Of a DNA stretch of 64,000 bases, positions 38,773 through 50,995 are shown piece by piece. Within the stretch, counting starts at the first letter, position 1. Every line of letters starts with the position of its first letter. Under the pieces are notes generated by a model. The model did no database searches. It saw only the letters and a program-made list of their open reading frames with translations, and was not told the origin of the DNA. The DNA comes from Hedera helix (lineage: Eukaryota > Streptophyta > Magnoliopsida > Apiales > Araliaceae). Both the position numbers and the translations under genes were made by a program. The stretch spans positions 36,390,808-36,454,807 of the forward strand of contig OX359275.1 of assembly GCA_947179155.2 (NCBI GenBank). The letters are read 5' to 3'.

Positions 38773-39105
38773 AGTCACTACAAGAAAAAAACTCAATTCT
38801 GACGGAATTATCTCCGACAAAATTAATTTCGTCGAAAATAATATAATTACGACGGAATATTCCGTCGTATTTAATTTCGTCGATACTAAGTTGTAGTTGA
38901 CAGAATTCCGTCGATATGGTAGATTCCCGTTGGCGCCAAAATTCCCGCGTCCAGGCGATATAAGTTCGACGGAATAGAACATATAATCGACCGAATTTCC
39001 GTCGATCTTATCTTATTTTCGACGGATCTAATATCGACGGAATATTTCGTCGAAAATAACTTAAAACCCTTTTCATCGTCTTTTTCCCCCAGCCGCTTCA
39101 GTTTT

Positions 39106-39270
39106 TTGTAAACTCTCTCTCTCTCTCTCTCTCCTGTCGCAATATTTCTCTCCTCTCTTTCAACGCCTTCCGGCCCTCCGACCGACGACCCATCACCTCC
39201 GGCCCACCCCTCCGTTCGTTGCCGTCCGTGTCGCCTTTCGTTCCGCCTCCGCCGTCCGTAGCATCTAAGG

Positions 39271-39321
<51 letters not shown>

Positions 39322-39327
39322 CTTTGT

Positions 39328-39371
<44 letters not shown>

Positions 39372-39500
39372 CGCGATATTTCCCTCCTCTCTCTCAATGC
39401 CTTTCGGCCCTCCGACCGACGACCCATCACCTCCGGCCCACCCCTTCGTCCGTGCCGCCTTCCGTTCCGCCTCCGCCGTCCGTAGCATCTAAGGTATATA
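39106..39500. repeat. tandem duplication with CT and TA microsatellites inside the CACTA element
   Basis: A block of roughly 160 bases (TTTTGTAAACTCTCTC ... CGTCCGTAGCATCTAAGGTA) occurs at about 39106-39271 and again at about 39325-39496, separated by a TA run (39273-39317). The copies differ in CT-run length and in a deletion near CGTTCGTTGCCGTCCG. Confidence 0.85.
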
Positions 39501-39549
39501 TATATATAGCAAATGTGTGCCGATCGGTTGAAATTTTTTTGTCCGGCAG

Positions 39550-40262
39550 TATGTGGCAGCAGATATCGAGTGTTCAAGATCCCCCTAGTAGCACTACAAG
39601 CAGATATCGAGTGTTGGGGCTGCCGAGGGTGCTGGCATATACATTGACCGGAGGTATTTATTGTAGTATGTTGCTCGTTAATTCAAAATTTATATTGATA
39701 TTTTATTTTTTTTGTGTTATATTTAATGTTGCAGGTTCTAGCCAGCGTTCGAGAGGACATGTTGGACAATCTCATACGGGCGCTGGCTTGGACGATGCGT
39801 TGTTCCAGCGGGTTATGGCGGCGGTGTCGGAGACGTTTCGTACGGATCCGATATTCCGTAGTCAGAGCCTACCTACCAGTGCTTGTCTTCACCAGCTTAC
39901 TCAGGACGTTGCAGCAGGGGCCAGTGTCGAGAGTACAGGCATATCTCTGGAGCAGTTCACCGCGATACGAGACTAGGTGATTCGGATGGTGACTACCCTG
40001 TTGTTGGAGGCTTTTGGCCCGATGCTGACTCAGCGCCCGACTGCACAGGTATTTTGTTCAATTTAAGTTGTATATTCTGCAATAATTATTTAACTATGAA
40101 TTTTTATCTTAAATACGGACTAATGACTGATATTTGTAATTGTATTAACAGGATGATAATTTCGAGCATGCTGACGATGCCGATCGCGAGCGGGGGGTGA
40201 CAACGATGATTTTCATACACCACAGCAGAACCCTCGATTTCTGGGCGATGATTCTTTGTAGA
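39550..40262 (+). pseudogene. gene-like segment inside the CACTA element
   Basis: A GC-rich coding-looking segment. The frame begins MWQQISSVQDPPSSTTSRYR, then a plausible intron (39653-39734, GTATTT...GTTGCAG) joins in frame to SSQRSRGHVGQSHTGAGLDD, followed by ALFQRVMAAVSETFRTDPIF. A TAG at 39974-39976 interrupts; the same frame then continues VIRMVTTLLLEAFGPM and, after another plausible intron ending at TTAACAG (about 40151), DDNFEHADDADRERG. This looks like the C-terminal part of a plant transposon-associated ORF or a captured gene; I do not recognise a defined domain. Confidence 0.45.
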
Positions 40263-40946
40263 TTATAATTTAGTTGTAATTAATTTAACTTAATTGATTG
40301 TAATTTATCGTACTTTGGTTTAGTTTTGTAAAGTACGATAATTTATTTTATAATGTGTCGTCGTTTATATTTATATCAAGTGTGTGAACATAAAGAATGG
40401 ATTGCTATTGTGTTGTTGGGATAAAGCAGGTTTGCAGGTACAAAAAATGTGGTTTTAAAACCTAGTATTGAAAAAGCAAAAAGAACCTTTAAAAAAAAAA
40501 TCTTGTATTTCCGATGGAATTTGGTATTTACGACGGAATTTCCGTCGGAATTATTGCATTAAATTATTAATTTTCTAATTACCGGAATGACTATTACTGA
40601 CGGAATAAATTTATTACGACGAAATTTCCGTCGAAATTAAGTACTTATATTCGACGGATGGACTGATTTTCTGACGGAATTTTCATCGAAGATATAATTC
40701 AAATGCCGAAGGAATTATTTATTTTCGACGGAATTTATTCTGTCGGGTATATGATAATTACGACGAAAATTCCGACGAGAGAAATACGTCGGGGATTTAT
40801 TTATTTTCAACCGAATTTTAGACGAAATTAATTCCAACGCAGTTATTTTTGTTTGAATCGTCGACCGAACTTTCCGTCGGGAATATTCTAATTCCGACGG
40901 AATAGGTTTATTTCCGACGGAAATAAGCATTTTTCTTGTAGTGAGT

Positions 40947-41649
40947 ACAGGTTATCTATGATGCAAAGGAGAGATTAGACTAATATGATTTATTTTATTT
41001 TTAAAAACAGTAAATCATGAAATTAGAAGTATTTTTTTTATTTAATTTATGATTTTTATATTTATATTCTCTAAAATTAAAAAAATTCAAGATATTAATT
41101 GTCTATATTATGTGAGGATTTTATCTCATTAAGTGTATTTTTTAGAGATAAATAACAAGCTTATAAAAATAAAATTTATATTATCTTACTTACAACCGCA
41201 TTATATACTTCAATTAGACAGTTAACTTAAAGTTATAAGATTGATATTTTGAGTTCAAATATAATTTATCTTACTTATTTATAAGTCATTATTATCACTT
41301 AAAACAGACAATAACTTATTTTAAAAGTGTATTGCGCCATAACAATAAAGATAATCTAACCGAGTAGTTATATCTTTAATTTAATTGGCTAATTATTTGT
41401 CATGCATGCTTACTCCCCTTCACATGTGGTGTTAGTTTTTCATCATTAATGCATGATATATTAGATGCAATTACTAATAAGCTTTTTATATATATGCATT
41501 GCACATCAGCTTATAAGACATCTAACAACTGTCTTAGACTTTTGTTTGAGAAGCAATTAATGTGTTTTAAATTTTCTCTGTAAAAGATATTAAATTTGAG
41601 ATTATACTACTTTTTTCTCTGCATTATTATCATCATCATGGTGTATATT

Positions 41650-41687
<38 letters not shown>

Positions 41688-42822
41688 ATAAATAATTTAA
41701 GGATTTATATATAAAGCGCGAGGAACTTGTAGCCCGCGACTAGCGTCACCGGTGGCTTCACCAAATTTCTTTCTCTAATTTAAAACACCCAACTTTTAAA
41801 ATTTCATATTATACTATTTAAATTTAATACTATTTTAATTTTATCATCGAGTTAAAACTTTTATTTCTTATATATTTTCAATTAAATTATTATTTTAAAA
41901 TTTGTACTGGGAGTAATTAAAAATAATTCACCCCGATTCATTGGACTATTTTCTAACCATGAACATATACTGATTTTTTTAATTACTATTTTACTAATTA
42001 CTTTGCTAATTTCACCATGTTAATTCTCGTTGACTCGAGTATGGAACCTAGTGGAATTAATATAGTAATATTTACCTTTCAGGTGACGACTCTACTGTGA
42101 TAAAAATATTAACAACAGTCGCACTCGTCTCACTGGCTAATAAGCAACTCGGATTGGTAATAATATATTAATTTGCACGTACCGTATGTCTTTCTCTCCC
42201 AAAATCTTTGGGGAAGGTATTAGTTTATTATTTGATCCAAGGTAAATTGCCAAACAAGACAATGAACGAGAAATATTTACAATGTTGTAAGCAAGCAATT
42301 AGATGGGCCATTAACTTTTGGGTAGTAATTTTTTTTTTATTAATTTTTTTCAATATTTTAATTTATTATAATAATTTATTGTAATATAAAAAAATGAGTT
42401 TAGGTGAAAGAATAGATAATTTATTATATTCAATTTTCCTTGCTTGTTTATTATGTCTTCTTGGCCTCTTTTTGGAAGAGACAGAACCTGAGTCATTTGA
42501 GTCAGAATCCGAGCCCGAGTCACATCCAGAAGAGGATCTTAAGGAGGATCTAGAGGAAGAGAAGAAGAACAAGTTTTCTTGGCATGTTTTTTAGAATATG
42601 GTGTTGTCAACAACTCTAGGCCTTTATAGTGATAGAGGTGAGTCAATCTACATGAATTGTATTTTTTTTATTTGACTTGATTAATTTTAAAATTAACAAT
42701 TAAATAAATGTATTAAATTTTTTAAAATTAAATAAGTTGATTTTGATAATATATTTTATATACTTTCTTATGATAATAATTTCTCATAACCATGCTTCTT
42801 TATTTCTAATTTTATACTATTA

Positions 42823-42863
<41 letters not shown>

Positions 42864-43171
42864 CAAGATATGAATTTTTCTACTAGAACGCCTGCCTATT
42901 CATAACCCGTTGTCCGATTGTTCTAGAACCGGCCATTCCTTAAAAGAACCAAAAGTCTAGTCTTTTGTATTTGGATACGGACTCCATTACAAATGCTACA
43001 AGTTGTGTTAGTGAGTACACTTGGTAGTTTCTCGGGAGACTTTTCAACATATTATTTTGTTTTTTCCAGATACCCAAAAACTCAAACATCACCTCGAACT
43101 TATTTCTTTGTATATTTATGTATGGGTCTCTTTCAATATTTCAACTTTTTGAAAGGTTAAGTTGGCATCGA

Positions 43172-43211
<40 letters not shown>

Positions 43212-44703
43212 CTATAGTAATTGTATTTAAATATATTGTCTATAGTGATGGTACGCAAATTGCATTCCGAATTAATACTTCGAGTACATTATCAACTACC
43301 TCCTGATTGTTGGTCGGGTTAAAGAACACTAACATTATAAACATTAAAATAAAACTTGAGGCAGTTCAACTATCAAAGCAGTTAAAACTCGTAATCGATA
43401 TAAATTGGAAATTGATATTTTGAAAAGTTAATTTGATATTTTTATAAAATTAGATGAGACTTATTTATAAAAATATTAAATTAATTTAATATTTTTATAA
43501 GATTAAATAAGACTCATTTACGAAATTATCAATTTAACATGTGAAAATATTAATTCTTTATAAATTTTAAATAATTTAGTTTTATTTGGATATCCGAGAG
43601 TTAAATAAGTCGTGTTAAAAAAAAAATAATCATACGGAAAATAAGAATATTATTTCCACTTAATTTTGTAAAACCACAAAAATCCTAAAACTCCTGAGCC
43701 AAACATGCATAATATAAACAAGAAAAATTACTGTGGTGAAACCGTAAAAGAACTCATTCATACTGGCTTCGAGTGCCTAATAACATTACTCCCTTTTTTT
43801 TTATTATATAAGTTATTTTTTTTTAATTTTTTTTTTCTAGTTTTAATAACATTATTTCATGCATTCCTAAGCATTCCATCCGGGTGCAAACCCCAATACC
43901 AAATCGGAAGAGTACTGACCCACCGCCTAAATTAAATGTTTAATTTTATTTTTTTAAATTAAAATAATTTTTGCATTATTATCTTTGTTAAAATATAGGT
44001 GAAGATATAATAACCGAAATAAAATATATACTATTTATTATTAATTTTAATTTTTATAATTTTAAAATATATTTATAAATATTTAATTATTAATTATAAA
44101 ATAATTAATTTAATTTTAAAAATCAAATCTAAACATTTAATATAAAACAAAGAATTTTTTTTTAAATTTTTTCATCATTAATATTTATTAACAGTTAAAA
44201 AATTGATACATACCATCTATCATTTTTAGAAGAAAAAGTATAAATTAATAAAAATTAAATATAAAATATATCTTAATTATTAAAAAATTAATTTTACTAC
44301 AAAAATTTATATTTAACTTTATTTTATAATAAATATAATATTTAATTTTTGTGTAGTCCTTTCAAAATAGACGGGGGTATATGAATGGATGATTAATTCA
44401 TGCGTATAATGAATATACACGTATGTGCTTACCGCGTGCATAATCCCCCAAGCAAAAGGAGCGTCAATGCAACGAAATTTCCCCAATTCACTCTTAAAGT
44501 TAAACTCTAACACCTGGCATTCCAGATTAACTCGCCCTTTTCTTTCTCCCCAAACAAATTATATTTCCCACTCATATATATATTCCTCTCACCCCAGAAC
44601 AAACTCCCCATCTTTTACGGTTTCAACTTTCACCTCCCCTTTCTCTCTCTAAAAACATCTTTTTTCTCTCTGCACCCGAACACAACTATTTCTGCTCTCA
44701 GAA
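40947..44703. other. AT-rich intergenic region upstream of the DUF1645 gene
   Basis: Contains a 35-base G run (41652-41686), an ATT microsatellite (42829-42862), a TA microsatellite (43177-43209), and MITE-like TTGATATTTT sequences near 43405-43560. An acidic/serine-rich frame pair at 42366-42594 is discussed in findings. Immediately upstream of the gene, 44520-44703 is CT-rich and leader-like, with TATATATAT at 44575-44583. Confidence 0.55.
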
Positions 44704-45516
44704 ATGCAGCAACAAAATGAAAATCCCATGTTAAGTCTTAGCTTCAACAGCTACTCTTCCGATAGATTAGCTGAAATCGCAAACAAAGTCAGCCAGGAAT
44801 TTAAGGCAGACTCGGAATCAATCGGAGATGACGATGAATTCGAGTTCTCTTTAGTGCTTGACGATCCAGAAGCTTCGGCTGATGAAATCTTCTATCAAGG
44901 CCCTGTTTTCCCCATTTTCAATCGGGATCTTCTTTCACAATCAGATGATCGTGATCGCGAAATTAAGCCTGATGATGATGGTGGTGTTTCTACTGCCGGG
45001 ATCTCGTTGAAGAATCTCTTCCTTGAAGAACGTGATCCTCCGTCGTCTTCTTCATCGGAAGCCGACGAATTAGAAGTTATTCCTCCGGGAACGTACTGTG
45101 TTTGGACGCCTAAAATCGTTGAATCGTCGCCGTCTACATGTAAGAAGAGCAAATCTACCGGATCGGCGTCGAAGAGGTTCAGGATTCGAGATTTACTCCG
45201 GCGAAGCAACAGCGAGGGCAAGGACTCGTTCGTGTTTTTGACTCCGAAGAACCAAAAAAAGGATAAACCCGAGAAAAGCGAGAAGGTTGAGAATCTGAAG
45301 CTACGACGGCATTCCGTTGACTCCGGTAAAGTCACCGGGAAATTGAAGGCGCCGCCGTCTCCGGCATCGTCTGCTCACGAGTTGTTTTACGTACAGAACA
45401 GAGCGATGAAGGAAGGTGATAAGAGAAAGTCGTACTTGCCGTACCGGAAAGACCTAGTAGGGTTTTTCGCTAATGTCAACGGGTTAGGGAAACCGTATTC
45501 CAAAGCCTTCCCTTAG
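44704..45516 (+). CDS. DUF1645 family protein, intronless
   Basis: A 270-residue, single-exon protein of the plant DUF1645 family, whose biochemical role is unknown; some members are stress-responsive and probably nuclear. Seen: the N-terminal MLSLSFNSYSSDRLAEIA; an acidic stretch DDDEFEFSLV (about residues 43-52) with FPIFNRDLL; PPGTYCVWTPK (about 126-136); a Lys/Ser patch with KRFRIRDLLRRSNSEGK (about 157-173); and SFVFLTP. The C-terminus has HELFYVQNRA, then KSYLPYRKDLVGFFANVNG. These blocks occur in this order in the family. The ATG follows a CT-rich leader and is the first in-frame start. Stop TAG at 45514. It stands alone, with no neighbour on either side for several kb. Confidence 0.92.
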   Translation: MQQQNENPMLSLSFNSYSSDRLAEIANKVSQEFKADSESIGDDDEFEFSLVLDDPEASADEIFYQGPVFPIFNRDLLSQSDDRDREIKPDDDGGVSTAGISLKNLFLEERDPPSSSSSEADELEVIPPGTYCVWTPKIVESSPSTCKKSKSTGSASKRFRIRDLLRRSNSEGKDSFVFLTPKNQKKDKPEKSEKVENLKLRRHSVDSGKVTGKLKAPPSPASSAHELFYVQNRAMKEGDKRKSYLPYRKDLVGFFANVNGLGKPYSKAFP

Positions 45517-45983
45517 TTCTAAAGGACGCCATTTTTTTACTGTAATTATTTTGTTATTAGTCAGCTCTAGCCTCTAGGAAGAAGGGTACTATCCTTAGGC
45601 AAGAAGGTACAACAGTTTTATCGTCACTTTAAGATTCGTAAAATCTCAATGGTTGTAAATATCGTTAGAGTTTCCTAGCAATCAAGGAGCATGTCGATGG
45701 CGGTGCTGTCAAAATTTATTACTTCTTCTCCTCAAAAATCTTTTGGTTGGTTGGTGTGTATATGTAAAAAGTAGCAATCTAGGTAGATGGCAGTTATCAA
45801 CACATTAATTATATTAATAGATGATAGTTGCATCTGTCGTTGGGTGCCTAAATAGTGTGAGAATAAAATATATAGTTAAGAATATTAAATAAGTTGGTAC
45901 AAAAGTTTTAGAAAAATAACGATAATTTATATCATAATATTTTAATAATATAGTTGATATAGTTGATCAATTTTATCTACTTC

Positions 45984-48270
45984 ATGTATTGATTGGAATA
46001 TAATAGAGCTCAAAATTTTTAATTAAAAATTAAATAATAAGATAATTAAATTTATATAAATAAAAGAAGAAATAATTTTGGGCTTTAATTACACCGAGAT
46101 GTTGATAATATAGATGCTATGTAAGAAGTGAAGGGATTTTATTTTAATTTTTTATATGTAAAAGTAAATTTTTTAGATATTTTGATTAGCTGTAAATAAA
46201 AAAAATTAGATATGAATAAGTTGATAATGTAATATAAAAGAATACGCAAGTTCGAAAGTCGTTAGATGTCATTAAAAATAAATAAAATACAAAAGTTTTA
46301 GAACTTGTGTTTTAAAAAAGAAAGTATAAAATAAATCTATAAATTTAGGAAAGTGATATTTTCGCTATAGCGATAATTAAATTTATCGTTATAGATTTAT
46401 AACAATATTTTTTTTATAAAAATATTAATTTTTTTTTATAAAAATATCAGTTTTTAAAACTTATTCATTATAAATAAATTGAAAGAAAGTTATGTAATGG
46501 TGGGTGGCCGTTTTCAGTTGTGTCACGCATATATTGTTTATAAAAAATAAGACTTTTCCTACCTTCACAGCTTGCTACTCGCGCGTCATTCTCACCAATC
46601 AAGCAATCAAAATCCCCTTCGCACTCCGCGGGTCACTAGAGTTTGGAATACATAAGAAATTGGAGAGAAGAGAAGAAAATGACAAAAAATGAGAAGAAAA
46701 GAGATGGGGAAGAAGTTGCCTCAGTTTTCTCCTTGTTCTCATTCCAAAACTATTTAAAAGGGTAGTACCGTACGAAGAGGAAGGGAATCTCTCTCTAATG
46801 GTGTTTTTCTTCACAATAATATTACAACTTCTATATATGAGTAGAAGATATATTAATATAATTTGTGGCACACATTAAATTTAACTATCATATGTACCAT
46901 TTAAAATTATGATACAGTTTTCTCAAAAACAGTTATTTTCTCTCCTTTCTCTTAATAAAATATATAATAATAGTTAAATATTAAGACAATTGATATTCGT
47001 ACAAGAAATAAATAATATTTTCACAAGTTTTGAATCGCATAAATATAAACAAGGATCGGGCTTGCATTCATGTATTGATTGATATATAACAGAGTTCAAA
47101 ATTTTTAATTAAAAATTAAAATAATAATATAATTAAATTTATAAAAATAAAAGAATAAATAATTTGGGACTCCAACTACACTAAGATCGATGTTGATAGT
47201 ACGGATGCTATGTAAGAAATGAAGGGATTGGATTTTTTTATTTTTTTTTCTATCTAAAGGTAAAGATTTTGATATTTTGATTAGTTGTTATTACAAAAAT
47301 TAAATATGAATAAGTTGATAATGATATTATAAAAAGGTTGAAAGAAAGTTATGTAATGGTGGGTGGCCGTTTTCAGTTGTGTCACACATTTATTGTTTAT
47401 AAAAAGAATAATGGTAAGATTAGATTGAGAGAAAAAAACTAGGAATAAAATGACTTATTTTTATAAAATAAAATAAAAATTATGTTTGGCTGTTCAATTA
47501 TTTTCATTCTTCATAAATTTATGAATTTTATTTTTTGTAGGGAGTATAAAATGACTTATTTCAACTATAATAAAATAAATAATTTTATTTTTTTATTTCA
47601 TTCTTTTTTCTATTTCATTTTTTTATTTATTTCATTCCTTCAATCCCATCTTCACAGCTTGCTACTTGCGCGTCATTCTCACTAATCAAGCAATCAAAAT
47701 CCCCTTCACACTCCGGTCACTAGAGTCAGTTTTCTCTCCATGCATAAGAAATTGGAGAAAAGAGAAAAGAAAATGACAAAAATGAAAAGAAAAGAGACGA
47801 GGAAGAACTTGCCTCAGTTTTCTCTCCATTCTCATTCCAAAACTATTTAAAAGGGTAGTACCGTAGGAAGAGGAAGGAAATTTCTCTCTAGTGATGTTTT
47901 CTTCACAATAATATTACTTGTACGAGTAGAAGAGATATTAATATTTATGGCACACACTAAGTTCAATTAATTTTTTTTAACAATATTTGAATAAATTTTT
48001 TTAAAACTTAAGTTAAAAAATGTAGAGAGAATTTTGGGATTGTTTGTGGGAGAGAGAGAAAATTAGTTTTAACCAAATAACTACCATTTGTAGCGGTTAA
48101 AATTATAATACAGGTTCGTCAAAAACAATTATTTTTTTCCGTCTTTCTTAATAAGATAGATAATAGTAGTTAAATATTAAGACAATTGATATTCATACAA
48201 GAAAAAAAATTGATAGTTTCACAAGTTTTGACTGACATAAACATAAATAGGATCGGAGTCGTGTTCATTT
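45984..48270. repeat. decayed tandem duplication, units of about 1.1 kb
   Basis: Matching anchors: CATGTATTGATTG at 45984 and 47069; GTTATGTAATGGTGGGTGG at 46489 and 47348; CAAGCAATCAAAATCCCCTTC at about 46601 and 47686; CTATTTAAAAGGGTAGTACCGTA at about 46750 and 47844; AAGACAATTGATATTC at 46983 and 48178. The first unit has an extra segment of about 200 bases including a MITE-like piece (46353-46450). No intact gene lies in either copy. Confidence 0.85.
46353..46450. mobile_element. MITE-like insertion in the first duplicate
   Basis: Bounded by GTGATATTTTC and AAAATATCAG, the same arm type as the copies at 22774 and 55821. It contains the inverted pair CGCTATAGCGATAA / TTATCGTTATAG. It is absent from the second duplicate, so it probably arrived after the duplication. 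Confidence 0.45.
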
Positions 48271-48722
48271 GAGTAAAATTTTGTGAAAACAATTTCCAAA
48301 TAGATGGGAAAATTTGCGTCATGAGAGATTTAATTAATTCTGTTCTAGTTAAGCATGACAAATATTGGTTGAGGATCGAGTAGATGCATATATTTTCAGG
48401 TTTCTAGCTATTCAGTTAAGCAGCGGCTCTACTGTTGGTTGAGAATTGAGTGGATATGTTTGTGGGTTGGCACTGTAAGTTAAGAGGCTACAAAACAAAG
48501 CATTCATTCATTTAAGTGACCGATTCAACGCTAGGTAGCACGCTTGCTCGATCTCTCTCTTGTTTTAATTTCTTTCTGAAAAATGATACGGCGGCCAAAT
48601 CTCCATAATCTTCTTATTAGTAAATGGAGGTTGGATGAGTGATCGATCACTCACTGAATGTACAATCGGAAATCAAAATGCAAAATTGCCTAAAAGCAAT
48701 TAATATTTGGAACAAATTAATG

Positions 48723-49180
48723 TTATGTTTGTTTGTAAAAAATATACTTGAGATTGGACTAGTTACCTTAATTTAATACTATTTTGCACTATTTAATCTT
48801 TTGATTAGGGATTATTAAACCCTTAGGCTATGTTTGTTTGCAACAAATATGTTTGGGAGTGGACTATTTACTTTAATTTAATACTACTTTGCACTATTTA
48901 ATTATTTGACGAGGGATTATTAATTAATCCCTTAATGTTGAACTATTAGTCCTATAAAGCCATTTAATAGCTTAAAATGAGGGGGATTATTAATCTCAAA
49001 TTTTTCATGGGGTTATATAATTCACATAAATAGCCTTACGAATGATAAAAAAAAAAAAATCCATAGAACTATTTAAAGGACTATTAATCTCCTATCATGA
49101 GATAACATAGTCTGAAGTAATATTAAATTAATACAAATAGTCCAATCTCAAGTATGTTTTTTTCAAAGAAACATTGCCTC
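48723..49180. mobile_element. Tourist-like MITE with internal end duplication
   Basis: The left end ATGTTTGTTTGTAAAAAATA, followed by ACTTGAGATTGGACTA, is matched in reverse by the right end TAGTCCAATCTCAAGTATG ... CAAAGAAACATTGCC. A second left-like end (TTAGGCTATGTTTGTTTGC) starts near 48828 inside it. The GGC-ATGTTTGTTTG start and TTA flank resemble PIF/Harbinger MITEs. Confidence 0.55.
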
Positions 49181-49199
49181 TAAGGTATTAATCAAATGG

Positions 49200-50927
49200 T
49201 TGCCCTAAAACCATTCCCCAAGAAATTAGAGAAGCTAGCTACTTAAGTTAAGCCGACAATATATGGAAATATATTAAAGATTTGCAGAAATACAAATCGT
49301 CTTGAAAACGTACTCTTGTTTTTCTTGATATGATCTTCTTTTCCATCGATCGACTATATATATGGATCGAGACGGCTGCATATATAGAACAATAGCATGC
49401 AACCCCCATCAGGGACTCACCCCTTTAATTTGCATTAGGTTGCATTTTGAGTTTTCCAACTAAATTTGGCACATAATTCACGAGTTTTATATTTAAATCG
49501 TGCATTATTTAAGTGGCGACTACAACACGTTATGCCACTCCTTTTTCTCTTTTTTTGGCTGAGGAGAAACCACCCTAATTAACCTCCTTTCAACTTGTAT
49601 TATATACTACCTGCATGGTCTTAAATTATATATATGTGCATGGTACATAAGGTTTGAAATTAAAATTTAAGCACTACAATATTCGAAAGGATCACATTAC
49701 CAACTTTATCTTTTTGTCTGTTTGTATCAACCAATTGACTTCTCTCTTTTTTAACGAGTACTACGTAAAATTAGCCCCGGAAGAACGTGTAGAACAGTAC
49801 AAAGTGGCCAGGAATCAGATTCTCCTTTTCTAACTGTACCTTTTTAGGGGTATGAAATGAAGAAAAAACGAACGCAAAGCAAATGGCAATACAAAAATGG
49901 CTAAGTGGAATAGATATAATAGAATGTTGTGATCAGTACATATCTATAGTCCATGAAAGTCATGTTACTTTGTGATTTATAAATTGGAAACTTAGTTCAG
50001 TTGGACTTTCTGGCCATGTCTATGCATGCCTTGACGTACCATGGTCTTTTCTTTATTGCAACTTTCAGCATCCCTCTGGTTGAATAATTGTTTCAGAAAC
50101 TAATAAATTTCATTGTAAATTTTAGAATAATCGTTTCGGTAACATATTGGTCTTTTTTTATACTCCATCCGTTTCATATTATAAAATTATTATTAATTTT
50201 TTAAAATTAACTTAAGATATTTTTTAATTCAAAATTTACATAAATTCATTTAATATTAGTCAATACAATGATACATATTGTAAACTATTTAAAAAATATT
50301 ATTCATTATAAATTTTATTATTTTATAATTTTTAACGAGTAGTCTCGATTTTAAATTTAAAAATATCTCAAATTAACTTTTAAAAAATTAATAACAGTCT
50401 TATAATTTAAAACGGAGAGAGAATTATTTTATATATAAAAAAAATAAAAAAATTGTTCAATACTAGCCCTCATAGGTATGCAGTGATGTATTATTCACAT
50501 CTAGGTCTGGGTATATTCAATTATCAACATTTACAATAGCAATATTTAGTGTATCCGAAGATCTAAGCGCATGTTATCAAAAACGATGTAAACTTTTAAT
50601 ATATAGACGTTATTAATAATCGAATTAAATAAATTGTGTTTAAAATAAATTATGAAATACTTCATAAGTTTGATAGACAAACAAGTACCATGTTGGGAAA
50701 CCCTTGGAATGTAGGATCGGTGTATATGAGTTTACAAAAAAATATTCATCCGAACTCTGTATTTTGTTTTTATTTGTAAACACGCAAATTTTGTATTTTT
50801 TGTGTGCTTAATCAGACAAAATTTAAACACACACATTTACAAGTTTATGAAAAAATGCCTATCCGAATTTTGTATTTTCATTTGATATGTAAATACATAA
50901 ACTCTACATTTTTTTGTTTATTTTAGC

Positions 50928-50995
<68 letters not shown>

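Larger units (their letters stand above)
38776..40943. mobile_element. non-autonomous CACTA (En/Spm) element, 2168 bp
   Basis: Ends CACTACAAGAAAAAA and TTTTTCTTGTAGTG, flanked by the 3-bp target duplication agt (38773-38775 and 40944-40946). Both subterminal zones (38795-39060 and 40500-40925) are dense with CGACGGAATTTCCGTCG-type words, expected for CACTA transposase binding. The interior has a duplicated GC-rich block and a broken gene-like segment. No TNPD-type transposase is present. Confidence 0.93.

Noticed and set aside
44895..45335. 146-codon minus-strand frame over the DUF1645 gene
   Set aside because: Shadow of the plus-strand gene, whose protein matches a known family along its length.
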